64,000 nt of DNA from Paenibacillus sp. (GTDB lineage Bacteria; Bacillota; Bacilli; Paenibacillales; YIM-B00363), in NCBI RefSeq assembly GCF_035645195.1, contig NZ_DASQNA010000033.1, positions 124,001-188,000 on the forward strand, read 5' to 3'. Shown here piece by piece: positions 32,950-41,937 of this stretch (positions within the stretch are counted from its first letter, which is position 1; each line of letters opens with the position of its first letter). The notes under the pieces were generated by a model. It searched no databases and had not been told where the DNA came from. It saw only the letters and a list, made by a program, of their open reading frames with translations. The translations under genes were made by a program, and so were the position numbers.

Positions 32950-34872
32950 ATCCGCTTCGAGACGTTGTCCGCCCTGTGGTTCGCGCTCGCGCTGCCGCTG
33001 ATCGCGTTGATGTATTTGCTGAAACGGAAATACGTCGATACGCCGGTATCGAGCCATATGCTGTGGAATAAAGCGCTGCGCGAGCTGGAGGCGAACCGCC
33101 CGTGGCAAAAGCTGCGCGCCCGGCTGCTCATGCTAATCCAGCTGCTCGCGGCCGCGCTGCTCGTTCTGGCGCTGGCGGGTCCCGCCGTCATGTCGGAGCG
33201 CGGAGGGGCGCGCCATCTCGTCCTCGTCGTGGACCGTTCGGCGAGCATGTCCGCCCGCGACGCGGCGGACGTTGACGGCGCGCCGCTCCGCCGGCTGGAC
33301 GCGGCCAAGCGCAGCGCGCTCGCCGCGCTCGACGACGCGCCGCGGGACGCCGTCGTGACGCTGCTCGCCGTCGGGGAGCGGCCGGAGACGCTCGCGGAGA
33401 AGTCCGCGAACCGGAACGCGGTGCGCGAGGCGATCGAGCGGCTCGAGCCGACGTACGGCGCCGCGGCCTACCGCGAGACGCTGTCGCTCGCGGCCGCGCT
33501 GACGCGGGACGACGGCCCCGACGCGGCGATTCGATGGTTTACGGACGGACAGGTGCCGGAAGTGGTTTCTGACCTGGTCTTCGCGTCGCCCGTCGCGGTA
33601 GTCGAGCCGGAGACGGCGAACGGCGCGGGGAACGCGGCGGTGTCGCACTTCGGCGTCAAACGTAACGCGGCGGACGGCGCCGTCTCGGCCGCCGCTTCGA
33701 TTCGCTATTGGGGCGAATCGCCGGCCGCTGTTCGCGCCGCGGTGTTCGCCGACGGACGGCTCGCCGCGGAGAAGCGGATCGAGGCGCGTCCGGGCGGCGC
33801 AGCGCCCGTCTACTTCGAAGGGCTGCCGCCGGCCGAGTGGTACAAATTGACCGTAGATGCCGGCGATGCGTTCGCGGCGGACGACGCGTCCTACGCGTTC
33901 CTCGCGGAGCAGCGCCCGAAGCGCGTGCTCGTCGTCGGCGACGGCAATATGTTCTTGGAGAAGGCGCTCCGGCTCGCCGGCGCGGAGGTGACGCTGGTCG
34001 CTCCGGATGCGGCGGACGCGTGGGCGGCGTCGTACCGGAACGAAAACGCGATGGACGCGATCGTCATCGACGTCGAACCGGAGGCTTGGACGCCGTCGGA
34101 AGCGTGGCGGGAGATGGCTGAAACGACGCCGGCGCTGTTCATCCGTTTCGGCTACGAGGGCCGGGAACGCGCGGCGCCAGCCGGTCCGTATACGGTCGAG
34201 ACGCATCCCGCAACCCGGTATTTGTCGTTCGCGGATACGCATGTGGCCGCCGTATACGAGCCGGTGGGCGCGCCCCCGGGCAAACCGATCGTCGCTTCCC
34301 GGGAGGGCGTCCCGCTGCTGATCGCCGGGGAGGAAGCGGGAGTGCCGCGGCTGACCGTGACGTTCGCGCTGGAGGGGTCGGATTGGCCGCTTCGCACCGA
34401 GTTTCCGGTGTTCGTGCTCGGCGCGCTCGATTGGTTGACCGCGTCGCATAGCGGGAGTCTCGGAAGAGCCGTCGCCGGCGAACGGCTGTCGATCGCGTTC
34501 GCGCAGCTCGCGGCGGATGCCCGCTGGGAGCGGGGGGACCCGGCCGGGGAACCGATCCGGGCGGAGCTCGCGGACGGGAAGCCGGCCGAAGGGCAAACCG
34601 CCCCGGCCGAGCCAGGGCTGTACCGCCTCGTCGAGACCGACGAATCGGGTCGAGTGCTCGCGGCGCGTTGGCTCGATGTCGTGAGCGATCCGCGCGAATC
34701 GGCGCCCTCCGGCTTCGACGGCGCGTTCGCGCGCGGCGAGTCCGCGGAAGCGGGCGGCGCCGAGAGCGAGGAACCGCGGACGGCGGTGCCGATGTGGCGC
34801 TGGGCCGCGCTGCTGGCGCTCGCCGCCGTCGTCTGGGAATGGGGGGTGTACCGGCGTGGGACTACGACTTGA
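32950..34872 (+). CDS. BatA-like vWA membrane protein, probable ATC start
   Basis: A 640-residue protein. N-terminal helix pair (LSALWFALALPLIALMYLL, then about 55-75) frames a cytosolic loop, followed by a vWA domain with an intact MIDAS (VVDRSASMS), further beta-rich and alpha/beta segments and a final membrane helix near 620-637. The start is unusual. AAAGGAGG (32934-32941) lies eight bases before ATC 32950, giving IRFETLSALWF, the normal BatA-type N-terminus. The nearest conventional start, TTG 32965, is 23 bases from that site, and no in-frame ATG or GTG is available. The 3' end overlaps the next gene by 17 bases. Confidence 0.88.
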   Translation: MRFETLSALWFALALPLIALMYLLKRKYVDTPVSSHMLWNKALRELEANRPWQKLRARLLMLIQLLAAALLVLALAGPAVMSERGGARHLVLVVDRSASMSARDAADVDGAPLRRLDAAKRSALAALDDAPRDAVVTLLAVGERPETLAEKSANRNAVREAIERLEPTYGAAAYRETLSLAAALTRDDGPDAAIRWFTDGQVPEVVSDLVFASPVAVVEPETANGAGNAAVSHFGVKRNAADGAVSAAASIRYWGESPAAVRAAVFADGRLAAEKRIEARPGGAAPVYFEGLPPAEWYKLTVDAGDAFAADDASYAFLAEQRPKRVLVVGDGNMFLEKALRLAGAEVTLVAPDAADAWAASYRNENAMDAIVIDVEPEAWTPSEAWREMAETTPALFIRFGYEGRERAAPAGPYTVETHPATRYLSFADTHVAAVYEPVGAPPGKPIVASREGVPLLIAGEEAGVPRLTVTFALEGSDWPLRTEFPVFVLGALDWLTASHSGSLGRAVAGERLSIAFAQLAADARWERGDPAGEPIRAELADGKPAEGQTAPAEPGLYRLVETDESGRVLAARWLDVVSDPRESAPSGFDGAFARGESAEAGGAESEEPRTAVPMWRWAALLALAAVVWEWGVYRRGTTT

Positions 34873-37723
34873 GACGCCGCTCTATTTGCTGCTGCTGCTT
34901 CCGGCTGCCTTATATTTGTATTGGGTATGGAAGTCGACCGCTCGCATGGACGGGCGCCGCCGGAAGGCCGTCCTCGCGGTGCGCGGGGCGGTCGTCCTGC
35001 TGCTCGTTCTCGCGCTCGCCGGACTGCAGACGGTCGCGGCGATCGAGCGGCAGGCGGTCGTGTTCGTCGCCGACCGCTCGGACAGCGTCGCGCGGGACGA
35101 CGCGCTCGCGGCTTGGATTCAGGCCGCGTCGACCGCGAAGGAAGCCGACGACGCGGCAGGCGTCGTCTCCGCGGGGGCGAACGCGTCCGTCGAGCGGCAA
35201 GCGAGCGAAGCGGCGATAGAGCGGTTCGCGTTCGGCGGCGAGATCGACGGGCGATATACGCGATTGGACGAGGCGCTTCGACTGGCGGGCGCGCTGCTGC
35301 CCGAAGACGCGTCCCCCCGCATCGTGCTCCTCTCCGACGGGAAGGAGAACGTCGGCGACGCGGCCGCGCAGGCGCGGCTGCTTCGCGATCGAGGCGTCCC
35401 GGTGGACGTCGTGCCGCTCGCTTCCGCGCAGCGGAGCGACGCCGCCGTCGAGGCGCTGCGCCTTCCCGAACGGCTGTACAAGGGCGAGCGGTACGCGGTC
35501 GAAGCGGATATCGAGAGCACGTTCGCGGGCGAAGCGGTGCTTCGTATTTACGAGGACAACCGCGAAATCGCGAGCCGATCGATCGAGCTGACGCCCGGCG
35601 CGAACCGGTTCGTCCTGCAGGGCATCGCGTTCGAAGAAGGGCTGCATCGGTATCGGGCGGAGCTGTACGCCGAGCTCGACCAAGTGTCCGCCAACAACGC
35701 GGCGTACGGCTTCAGCCGGGTCGAAGGCCCTCCGAGAGCGCTGCTCGTCGAAGGGAGCGAGGGAGAGGCGGCGAACGTCGCGAACGCGCTCGACGCAAGC
35801 CTTATCCCCTACGAGCTCGTTGCGCCGGAGTTGCTGCCGCTCGAGTTGATCGATTACGCCGCGTACGATTCGATCGTGCTCGTAGGCGTGCCGGCGACTC
35901 GCCTGTCCGAACGGAGGATGCAATTGATCGAGCAGGCGGTTCGCGATTACGGGGTCGGCCTCGTCATGATCGGCGGCGAACAAAGCTATGGGCTAGGCGG
36001 CTATTTCCAGACCCCGATCGAACGCGCGCTCCCGGTATACATGGATTTGCGGGGCAAACGGGAGATGCCGTCGCTTGCGCTTATGCTCGTCATCGACAAA
36101 TCCGGCAGCATGTCGGACGGCAAGCTCGAGCTGGCGCAGGAAGCGGCGGCGCGCACCGCGGAGCTGCTGCGCGAGCGCGACACGATCGGGGTGCTCGCGT
36201 TCGACTCCGCCCCGTGGTGGGTCGTCGAGCCGCAGCCGCTGACGGAGAAGGACGACGTCATCGAACGGATCGGTTCGATCGCGGCGGACGGCGGCACGGA
36301 CATTTACCCCGCGGTGGCGGAAGCGTTCGCGAAGGCGAAGGACATCGACGCGCAGCGCAAACATATCATTTTGCTTACGGACGGCCAGTCGGCGTCGAAC
36401 CAGAGCTACGAGGCGCTGGCGGAGCAAATGGTCGAGGCCGGCGTCACGCTCTCGACGGTGGCGATCGGCAACGACGCGGACCAGCGGCTGCTCGAGCGGC
36501 TCGCAGGGCTGGCGCAAGGTCGGTATTATTTTACGAACGATCAATCGACCGTTCCGGCCATCTTCAGCCGCGAGGCGGTGCTGATCTCGCGAACGTATGT
36601 CGTCGACCGCCCGTTCGTCCCCGCCGCCGCGCAGGCGCCGGATTGGCAGCCGCTGTTCGCGGGCGGCCTTCCCGAGGTGCGGGCGTACGTCGCGACGACG
36701 CCGAAGGAGACGGCGGAAGTGGCGCTCGCAAGCCCCGAGCCGGACCCGCTGCTCGCGCGTTGGCAATTCGGCGCGGGCAAGGCCGTCGCATGGACGAGCG
36801 ACGCCGCCGGGAAATGGGCGCCCGATTGGGTGAGCTGGGATCGGTTCCCCGAGACGTTCGCCGGCATCGTCAAGTGGACGTTCCCGGCGTTCGGCGCGGC
36901 CCCGATGGAGGTCGAAACGAAAATTTCCGGGAACGAAGCGGACATTCGCGTCCGCGTCGGCGACGCCGATCGCGCGGAGTTTGGAAATTTAGTCGCGACG
37001 GTGACGGACGAAGCGATGAACGTACGCCAGGTGGAGCTGGAGCCGACGGCCCCGGGCGAGTACGCCGGTCGAGCGGAGCTGCTGCAGCCGGGCGCGTACT
37101 TGGCGCGGATCGAGCGATCCGGCGGCGGGACGGAGGAGGGACCGACGTCCGCGGCGGCGGTCGCCGGCTTCGTCGTCCCGTATTCGCCGGAATACCGCAT
37201 CGGCGGCCGAGACGGCACCGAGGCGCTCGTACAAATCGCAGAGCTGACCGGCGGGCGGGTGCTCGATTTCGAGCGGCCGGAGGACGCGTTCGCGGCTCCG
37301 ACAGAGCCGAAGCTTCGCGTCGCCGGTCTACATCGCGAGCTGCTTGCCGCAGCGCTCCTCCTGTGGGTCGCGGATATCGCGCTCCGGCGGCTGCAGCTCA
37401 CGCGGACCGCGCTGCGCCGCTTCATGCCGCGGCGGAGCGCGCGCGGCGAAGCGGTCCCGCCGACGGAACAGCCCGGGGCCGCGACGGCGGCGGAGCGGCT
37501 GCGGCGCAAATTGTCGGCGGAGCGCGCCGCCCGCCCAGAGCAGCCTTCGCGGGCCGCGCATCCGTCGGCGCCCGCATCGCCGAAGGCGCAAGCGCCCGCG
37601 CACCCTGCTCCCGCGCCGCCGCCCGCACCCCCCGCGCCAGCCGCCGATCCGTCGAGTCCGGAAGCCGGGACAGATCGGATGAGCCGGCTGCTCGAGGCGA
37701 AGCGGCGCCGCGGGAGATTATAA
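34856..37723 (+). CDS. Large membrane protein with two vWA domains and a GATase1-like domain
   Basis: A 955-residue protein. Two N-terminal helices (about 8-25 and 38-57), a first vWA domain (67-200, DRSDSV with DxSxS and LLSDGKEN), a GATase1-like region (about 300-390, with YGVGLVMIGGEQSYGLGGY), a second vWA domain (about 405-560, IDKSGSMSDGK), an Ig-like part, a membrane helix near 830, and a cytosolic Pro/Ala-rich tail ending in a basic helix. Both MIDAS motifs look functional. It starts at GTG 34856 inside the previous gene and ends the operon at a terminator. Such proteins are presumed outer partners of MoxR/DUF58; its ligand is unknown. Confidence 0.9.
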   Translation: MGLRLETPLYLLLLLPAALYLYWVWKSTARMDGRRRKAVLAVRGAVVLLLVLALAGLQTVAAIERQAVVFVADRSDSVARDDALAAWIQAASTAKEADDAAGVVSAGANASVERQASEAAIERFAFGGEIDGRYTRLDEALRLAGALLPEDASPRIVLLSDGKENVGDAAAQARLLRDRGVPVDVVPLASAQRSDAAVEALRLPERLYKGERYAVEADIESTFAGEAVLRIYEDNREIASRSIELTPGANRFVLQGIAFEEGLHRYRAELYAELDQVSANNAAYGFSRVEGPPRALLVEGSEGEAANVANALDASLIPYELVAPELLPLELIDYAAYDSIVLVGVPATRLSERRMQLIEQAVRDYGVGLVMIGGEQSYGLGGYFQTPIERALPVYMDLRGKREMPSLALMLVIDKSGSMSDGKLELAQEAAARTAELLRERDTIGVLAFDSAPWWVVEPQPLTEKDDVIERIGSIAADGGTDIYPAVAEAFAKAKDIDAQRKHIILLTDGQSASNQSYEALAEQMVEAGVTLSTVAIGNDADQRLLERLAGLAQGRYYFTNDQSTVPAIFSREAVLISRTYVVDRPFVPAAAQAPDWQPLFAGGLPEVRAYVATTPKETAEVALASPEPDPLLARWQFGAGKAVAWTSDAAGKWAPDWVSWDRFPETFAGIVKWTFPAFGAAPMEVETKISGNEADIRVRVGDADRAEFGNLVATVTDEAMNVRQVELEPTAPGEYAGRAELLQPGAYLARIERSGGGTEEGPTSAAAVAGFVVPYSPEYRIGGRDGTEALVQIAELTGGRVLDFERPEDAFAAPTEPKLRVAGLHRELLAAALLLWVADIALRRLQLTRTALRRFMPRRSARGEAVPPTEQPGAATAAERLRRKLSAERAARPEQPSRAAHPSAPASPKAQAPAHPAPAPPPAPPAPAADPSSPEAGTDRMSRLLEAKRRRGRL

Positions 37724-37736
37724 GACAAGACCGAAT

Positions 37737-37768
37737 CCCGGCGACCTCGCCGGGTATTTTATTTTTTA
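37737..37768 (+). terminator. Intrinsic terminator of the MoxR-vWA operon
   Basis: A perfect 7-bp stem CCCGGCG/CGCCGGG (37737-37743 with 37748-37754), ACCT loop, then TATTTTATTTTTT. Confidence 0.85.
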
Positions 37769-37772
37769 TAAA

Positions 37773-37790
37773 AATTAAAGCGCTTTAATT
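37773..37790. promoter_or_regulatory. 18-bp palindrome with AAAGCGCTTT core, cre-like
   Basis: AATTAAAGC-GCTTTAATT is a perfect 18-bp palindrome just after the terminator and about 130 bases before the c-di-GMP riboswitch. The core resembles a CcpA cre, with two mismatches to the consensus. It may be an operator for the GGDEF-EAL gene. Confidence 0.4.
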
Positions 37791-37917
37791 CAAATTGTCG
37801 AACGTTGACGATTCTGATAAGCTTGGAAAACCTCGCTAGCCGGCGTTCGACGAGAGTGTTCGTCAGCGGAATCGACAGAAATCGGGAAAAGCAAAAAACG
37901 TCAAATGGATTCGTTGG

Positions 37918-38005
37918 TTTCAGGGCAAACTTGTCGAAAGACAAGGACGCAAAGCTATGGGGCTGCAGCGCGTCAACGCGACACGTAACGCCAAGCCGCC
38001 GCGAT
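37918..38005 (+). ncRNA. c-di-GMP-I (GEMM-I) riboswitch
   Basis: The conserved core is directly readable: AGGGCAAAC, a P1b hairpin TTGTC-GAAA-GACAA with GNRA tetraloop, GGACGCAAAGC carrying the ligand-binding and tetraloop-docking bases, then a second arm GGGGCTG...GCCAAGCCGCC. This is the class I cyclic-di-GMP aptamer. It lies about 65 bases before the start of a GGDEF-EAL gene. No intrinsic terminator is obvious between aptamer and gene, and the right flank carries the ribosome binding site region, so translational control is plausible (inference). The rest of the 347-base gap holds the operon terminator and a palindrome. Confidence 0.88.
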
Positions 38006-38070
38006 GGAGGAACGCGATCCGACGGCGGCCGAAATGAGGAGCAGCCGTATTTGATGTGGAGGTGAGAGGC

Positions 38071-41000
38071 GTGTCCCCAAACGAAGAGCTGTTGCAGAAC
38101 GTTTTTCGGGGTATCGCCGACCCGATTGCCGTCGTTGCCGTCGAAGACGGCGGGGATTGCCGCTTGGTCGCTTGCAATCCGGCTTCGACCGAGGTCGGAT
38201 TTTTCAAAGAAGAAGATATCGGCCGGCGGATCGCCGACATGTTCCCGCCGGAACTTGCCGACGAGCTTATTCACTCGTATCGCGAGTCGGTTCGAAGCCG
38301 CAAGCCGATGACGTATCAGCGGGAAGTTTCGACGCCGAAAGGGAGCATGCAATACGAAATTACTTATCATCCTTTGGTGAAGGATGACGGATCCGCGATG
38401 ATCATTATTACCGTCAAAGATATCACCGAACGGGTTAAGCAGGAAAACGTCATTGAGAGCCATCGCCGCTTCATGGAATCGTTCATGGACAACATGAGCG
38501 ACGCGGTGTTGATCACGGATCCCGAATCGAACATTCTTCACGTGAACGAAGGCTTCGTCCGCATGTTCGGCTGGTCGAAGGAGGAGCTGATTGAGCGCAA
38601 TGTCTTTCGCATCCCGTTCGTTCCGGAACCCGAGCGTTCCGATTCCGCCGAATTGCTCGCCAAGGCTTGTTCGGGCCGGCCGACCGCCAATTTCGTCACC
38701 AAGAGACTTCGCCGCGACGGAACGGAGGTCGATGTATCGCTGTCGCTGTTCGCCGTGCCGGATGCGGAAGGGCGGCTGATCGCGTTCGGGGGCATATACC
38801 GGGACATCGCCGAGCAAATGGAGCGGGAGCGGCAGCTTGCGATCGACGAGCAGCGGTATAAGTCATTGTACGACCGCAACCCCGACGCCGTCTTCGAAAT
38901 CGACCCGGAAGGCAAATTCGTCGGCGTCAACCCGCAAGGGGGCAACATCGCCGGGATGGATCCGAAGGAGCTCGTCGGCATCGAATTCGCTCGCCTCGTG
39001 CATCCCGAAGATTTGCCGGTCGCGGTCGAGCAGTTTCATAGGGTCATGAACGGGGATGTCGGCGATTTTCAAATCCGCGTGCTTCGCATCTCGGACCAAT
39101 CCGTCGCGTTTATGAAAATAACGACGATGCCGATCTACGTGAACGGGGAAATCGTCGGCATGTATGGCATCGCGAAAGATATTACGGACAAGGTGCGCGC
39201 GGAGAAGGAGCTCGAAGTGAGCGAGCAGCGGTACCGATCGTTGTTCGAAAGGAACCCGGACGCCGTCTTTTCCTTCGATCCGGAAGGCAAAATCTTGACG
39301 TATAACAAACGCACAACGGAAATCTCCGGTTATACGAAGGAAGAACTGCTCGGACGTTCCATCCTGCCGTTTTGCCATCCGGACGACGTGAACTTGGTGC
39401 TGTCCATGCTGGAGCGCGTCTACCGAGGGGAAAGCGTCAATTACGAGGTCCGCATTTGGCATAAGCTGCGGAACGATTATTTCATTATGAACGTAACGAA
39501 CTTGCCGGTCGTCGTCGACGGCGGCATCGTGGGCGTATTCGCGATCGCGAAAGACGTCACGCCGCTGCGGCAGGCGGAGCGGGAGCTGCAGGAGAGCGAG
39601 CAGCGATATAAATCGTTGTTCGACCATAACCCGGACGGCGTATATTCGCTCGATTTGGAAGGACATTTTCTCAGCTTTAACGAAACGATCCAAGAAATGC
39701 TGGGTTATTCGGAAGCGGAGATTGCGGGCCGTTCGTTCGCGCCGTTCGTGCATCCAGACGATTTAGCGCATGTTTGGGAACATTTCCAGGCTGCCGCCAG
39801 AGGAGAGTACCGCCAGTACGAGCTGCGGTGCATCCCCAAGCACAAAACGACCTATATGACCTTATCCGTAAAAAATTTGCCGATTTACATTAACGGCGAA
39901 ATTCGAGGCGTGTTCGGCATCGCCAAAGATATTACGGAATTTAAGCAAACGCAGCAGGAGTTGATCGACAGCGAAGCGCGTCACAGGAAGCTGGTCGAGC
40001 TGTCTCCGGACCCGATCATCGTGCATCGCGACGGCAAGCTGCTGTTTTGGAACCGGGCGGCGATCGAGGTGTTCGGCGCGGGGGCCGGCGGCAAGCACGA
40101 CGACGTGACGATTGCGCATTTTGTCGCTCCCGAAGATCTGGAGCGCGCCAGGGGATTCGAACGGCAGATTCATGAGGCCGGAGACTCCAAAGAACCGCAG
40201 GAATTCGTGCTTAGGCGTCTGGACGGCTCCACGTTCCATGCGGAGCTGATCGGCACACGCTTGGACTATAACGGCGAGCCTGCGACGCTCTTGATCGTGC
40301 GGGATATCACCAAACGGAAAAAGAGCGAACAGCTGATCGAATATATGGCGTACCACGACGCGTTGACGGGACTTCCGAACCGGGTGCGGTTCCGCCAATT
40401 GGTCGAAGAGAGGTTGAAGGAGCCGAACGGAGCGATGTTTTTCATCGATTTGGACCGGTTCAAATGGATCAACGATACGCTCGGCCATCGCATCGGCGAT
40501 CATTTGTTGAACGAGGTGAGCCGGCGATTGAAGGTTTGCGCCTGCGGCATCGTCTCGAGGCAGGGCGGCGACGAATTTACGGCCTATTTGCCGGGCTCGG
40601 ATCGCGCGCAGGCGGAGGCGAAGGCGCTGGAGTTGATCCGGAAGCTGTCGGAGCCGTATTTGATCGAAGGGCACGAGCTGTTCGTTACGCCGAGCGTCGG
40701 CATCAGCTTGTTTCCGGGGGACAGCGCTGACGTCGAATCGCTTATTCAGCATGCGGACGCGGCTTTGTACGAAGCCAAGGAAAGCGGGGGGAACGCTTAC
40801 TCGTTCTTCAGCGAGGAAACCGATCGCGCCAATAGTATCAAAATGAACCTTAGCAAAGAACTGCGCAAAGCGATTGCGCTGGACGAGCTGTATCTCGTCT
40901 ATCAGCCGAAATACGATCTGCAGGAGGGGCGCATCGTCGGCGCCGAGGCGCTCGTTCGGTGGAACCATCCGGAGCGGGGCATCGTGCCGCCGGACCAGTT

Positions 41001-41619
41001 CATTCCTTTCGCGGAAGAGACGGGGCTCATTTTACCGATCGGCGAATGGGTGCTTCGCACCGCCTGCCGCCAGACGAAACAGTGGCACGACGAGGGGCAC
41101 CGCTTCAACATTTCGGTAAACTTGTCCGTCAAACAATTTTTACAAAACAATTTCGTCGAACAGATCAAAAAAACGTTGGACGAAACCGGGCTGCCGCCGT
41201 CATGCTTGAACCTCGAAATCACGGAAAGCGTTCCGATGCTCGATTTGGAGTCCTCCATCGTGAAGCTGAAGCGCGTCAAGGAGCTGGGCGTCACGATTTC
41301 GTTGGACGATTTCGGCACGGGGTATTCGTCCTTGAATTATTTGCGCCTGCTGCCGTTCGATTTCCTGAAGATCGACAAGTCGTTCATTCAAAACATGCAC
41401 CAAGACGCATTCCATGCTTCGATCGTCCAATCGGTCATTACGATCGTTCATCACCTGGGAAGAAGGGTCGTGGCCGAGGGGGTCGAGACGAAGGTGCATC
41501 TTCACATGCTCGAGCAATCGGATTGCGACGAGGCGCAGGGATATTATTTGAGCCGGCCGATCGAGGCGAAAGCGTTCGAACGGCTGCTCGAGCAAGCGAC
41601 GGTCCGGCGGGGAGGTTGA
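38071..41619 (+). CDS. Six-PAS GGDEF-EAL c-di-GMP turnover protein
   Basis: A 1182-residue soluble sensor enzyme. Six PAS domains in tandem (about 1-117, 125-255, 265-380, 388-505, 512-630, 638-755; each repeats QRYxSLxxxNPDxV or similar) lead into a GGDEF domain (motif intact near residue 832, with DLDRFKWINDTLGH) and an EAL domain (EALVRWNHPERG near 958, DDFGTGYSSL, AEGVET all present). No RxxD inhibitory site is seen before GGDEF. Catalytic residues of both halves look intact, so it may make or degrade c-di-GMP. There are no membrane helices. GTG 38071 follows GGAGGTGA. A c-di-GMP-I riboswitch precedes it, suggesting feedback. Confidence 0.93.
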   Translation: MSPNEELLQNVFRGIADPIAVVAVEDGGDCRLVACNPASTEVGFFKEEDIGRRIADMFPPELADELIHSYRESVRSRKPMTYQREVSTPKGSMQYEITYHPLVKDDGSAMIIITVKDITERVKQENVIESHRRFMESFMDNMSDAVLITDPESNILHVNEGFVRMFGWSKEELIERNVFRIPFVPEPERSDSAELLAKACSGRPTANFVTKRLRRDGTEVDVSLSLFAVPDAEGRLIAFGGIYRDIAEQMERERQLAIDEQRYKSLYDRNPDAVFEIDPEGKFVGVNPQGGNIAGMDPKELVGIEFARLVHPEDLPVAVEQFHRVMNGDVGDFQIRVLRISDQSVAFMKITTMPIYVNGEIVGMYGIAKDITDKVRAEKELEVSEQRYRSLFERNPDAVFSFDPEGKILTYNKRTTEISGYTKEELLGRSILPFCHPDDVNLVLSMLERVYRGESVNYEVRIWHKLRNDYFIMNVTNLPVVVDGGIVGVFAIAKDVTPLRQAERELQESEQRYKSLFDHNPDGVYSLDLEGHFLSFNETIQEMLGYSEAEIAGRSFAPFVHPDDLAHVWEHFQAAARGEYRQYELRCIPKHKTTYMTLSVKNLPIYINGEIRGVFGIAKDITEFKQTQQELIDSEARHRKLVELSPDPIIVHRDGKLLFWNRAAIEVFGAGAGGKHDDVTIAHFVAPEDLERARGFERQIHEAGDSKEPQEFVLRRLDGSTFHAELIGTRLDYNGEPATLLIVRDITKRKKSEQLIEYMAYHDALTGLPNRVRFRQLVEERLKEPNGAMFFIDLDRFKWINDTLGHRIGDHLLNEVSRRLKVCACGIVSRQGGDEFTAYLPGSDRAQAEAKALELIRKLSEPYLIEGHELFVTPSVGISLFPGDSADVESLIQHADAALYEAKESGGNAYSFFSEETDRANSIKMNLSKELRKAIALDELYLVYQPKYDLQEGRIVGAEALVRWNHPERGIVPPDQFIPFAEETGLILPIGEWVLRTACRQTKQWHDEGHRFNISVNLSVKQFLQNNFVEQIKKTLDETGLPPSCLNLEITESVPMLDLESSIVKLKRVKELGVTISLDDFGTGYSSLNYLRLLPFDFLKIDKSFIQNMHQDAFHASIVQSVITIVHHLGRRVVAEGVETKVHLHMLEQSDCDEAQGYYLSRPIEAKAFERLLEQATVRRGG

Positions 41620-41680
41620 CCTTCCGGCGAAGCGGCGCGGCAAAAGCCGGGTCGCGTTTGACTCCGAAAACGGATGAGTG

Positions 41681-41719
41681 CGGCGGCCGGGACCATGCGC
41701 GAACCGGGCCGCCGTTTTC
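41681..41719 (+). terminator. Intrinsic terminator after the GGDEF-EAL gene
   Basis: CGGCGGCC (41681-41688) pairs with GGCCGCCG (41707-41714), followed by TTTTCG. Confidence 0.6.
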
Positions 41720-41832
41720 GTATGCATCGCTCTCCGTCGTCGGCCGCGGATAACTCCGACCGAATTGAGCCAACCTTTCCTTGTACATACCGTACTGCTT
41801 TATTAGTAATATTGATAGTTCCTATAAAGTCC

Positions 41833-41865
41833 TTTTCATTGCATGCTGCCGCTACCTATGATAGG
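41833..41865 (+). promoter_or_regulatory. Putative cysJI promoter with overlapping dyad
   Basis: TTTTCA (41833-41838) and TATGAT (41857-41862) are 18 bases apart; the -10 lies inside the dyad CCTAT-G-ATAGG (41855-41865). A related ATAG-N3-CTAT element lies about 40 bases upstream. A repressor site is plausible; the regulator is not identified. The remaining part of the 318-base gap (41720-41832) is AT-rich with nothing else recognised. Confidence 0.45.
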
Positions 41866-41937
41866 TTCAATAGAGGAAAAAATTAATGGAATCAAATTAC
41901 TCGGAATTACAGACGAAAAGTGGCGAGGTGTGTTCGG

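Noticed and set aside
41745-41780. Possible degenerate copy of the 51-bp repeat (ACTCCGACCGAATT)
   Set aside because: Only about 12 bases agree and neither palindrome is complete, so chance is likely.
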